Position numbers and translations under genes: made by a program
DNA from: Gemmataceae bacterium
GTDB taxonomy: Bacteria > Planctomycetota > Planctomycetia > Gemmatales > Gemmataceae
Assembly: GCA_020847555.1 (NCBI GenBank)
Contig: JADLBT010000329.1
Coordinates: 1-6,267 of the forward strand
Length of the DNA: 6,267 bases
Direction of reading: 5' to 3'
The notes under the pieces: model-generated
Database searches by the model: none
What the model was told of the DNA's origin: nothing
The model's input: only the letters and a program-made list of their open reading frames with translations
Shown: one piece after another, positions 5,933 through 6,267 of the stretch
Layout: every line of letters starts with the position of its first letter
Position numbering within the stretch: position 1 is the stretch's first letter

Positions 5933-6267
5933 ACACGAACCCGACCGACCCGCACAGGCAGCTGGCGGCGGCGCTGGGACGGATTCCCAGCGGGCTGTTC
6001 ATCCTGACGGCCCGGCGCGGCAACGCCGAGACGGGCATGCTCGCCAGCTGGGTGCAGCAGTGCTCCTTCGATCCACCGCAGGTCAGCCTCGCGCTGCAGC
6101 GCGGCCGCGAGATCGGCGCCTGGCTCAACCCGGGCGACGCCTTCACGATCAACATCCTGGACGAGACGCAGACCGACATGATCGTCCACTTCGGGCGCGG
6201 GTTCGCGCTCGGCGTGGCCGCGTTCGAGGGGCTGGAGGTGGAGCGCCCCGCCGAGGGCGGCCCGATC
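5929..6267 (+). CDS. Flavin reductase-like FMN-binding split-barrel protein (C-terminus cut by window edge)
   Basis: Member of the flavin reductase-like domain family, which binds FMN in a split beta-barrel and moves electrons from NAD(P)H or partner proteins to flavin; the precise partner is unknown. The 113 visible residues contain the N-terminal family hallmark LGRIPSGLFILTARRG (16-31), then TGMLASWVQQCSFDPPQVSLALQRGR (35-60) and the strand DAFTINILDETQ (70-81). The version with GMLASWVQQ resembles the flavin-reductase domain found alone or at the C-terminus of cyanobacterial-type flavodiiron proteins. There is no ATG, GTG or TTG in this frame between the upstream region and the conserved core. 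The only sensible start is the CTG at 5929, which forms a CTGA overlap with the previous stop and has GAGGGG-type Shine-Dalgarno sequence at about 5915-5922. The family call is firmer than the start. Confidence 0.85.
   Translation, partial: MNTNPTDPHRQLAAALGRIPSGLFILTARRGNAETGMLASWVQQCSFDPPQVSLALQRGREIGAWLNPGDAFTINILDETQTDMIVHFGRGFALGVAAFEGLEVERPAEGGPI

Overview
The window is GC-rich throughout and looks like a fragment of a Planctomycetota chromosome, most plausibly a Gemmata-type bacterium. This is inferred from three things: a secreted formylglycine-type sulfatase, lysine-rich tails and inserts in otherwise standard enzymes, and GC-ending codons. No RNA gene, insertion sequence or CRISPR array was seen.

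Layout, left to right. Positions 1-997 (minus) hold most of a PLP-dependent aminotransferase of the MocR/2-aminoadipate aminotransferase type, with its C-terminus beyond the left edge. After a 201-bp divergent gap come an unrecognised 245-aa protein (1199-1936, plus) and a 6-phosphofructokinase of the mixed-substrate type (2052-3206, plus). The phosphofructokinase faces a secreted type I sulfatase (3338-4699, minus) across a convergent gap that contains a perfect 27-bp inverted repeat. The sulfatase start region carries a perfect 14-bp inverted repeat that would bury its Shine-Dalgarno sequence.

On the other side of a 247-bp divergent gap is a plus-strand cluster of three genes: a thioredoxin/TlpA-like protein (4947-5558), an MTH1187-family thiamine-binding protein (5597-5932) and a flavin-reductase-like protein (5929 to the right edge). 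The last two overlap by four bases, and the last appears to start at CTG.

The main discovery is in the thioredoxin-like gene. Its reading frame is interrupted once, by a TGA exactly where the first cysteine of the C-x-x-C active site should be (Tyr-TGA-Thr-Pro-Cys-Lys). The thioredoxin fold then continues in the same frame, with its cis-proline, to a TAA. A hairpin with a GGUC apical loop lies 29 nt after the TGA, as expected of a bacterial SECIS element. I read this as a selenoprotein with a U-x-x-C redox centre that a standard gene finder would split or call a pseudogene. TGA is an ordinary stop for at least three neighbouring genes, so wholesale code reassignment is excluded. The remaining alternative is a single-base nonsense mutation.

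Functionally the window is mostly housekeeping and accessory metabolism: amino-acid transamination, glycolysis, sulfated polysaccharide breakdown, exported redox chemistry, and thiamine and flavin handling. Only the right-hand three-gene cluster looks like a transcription unit.
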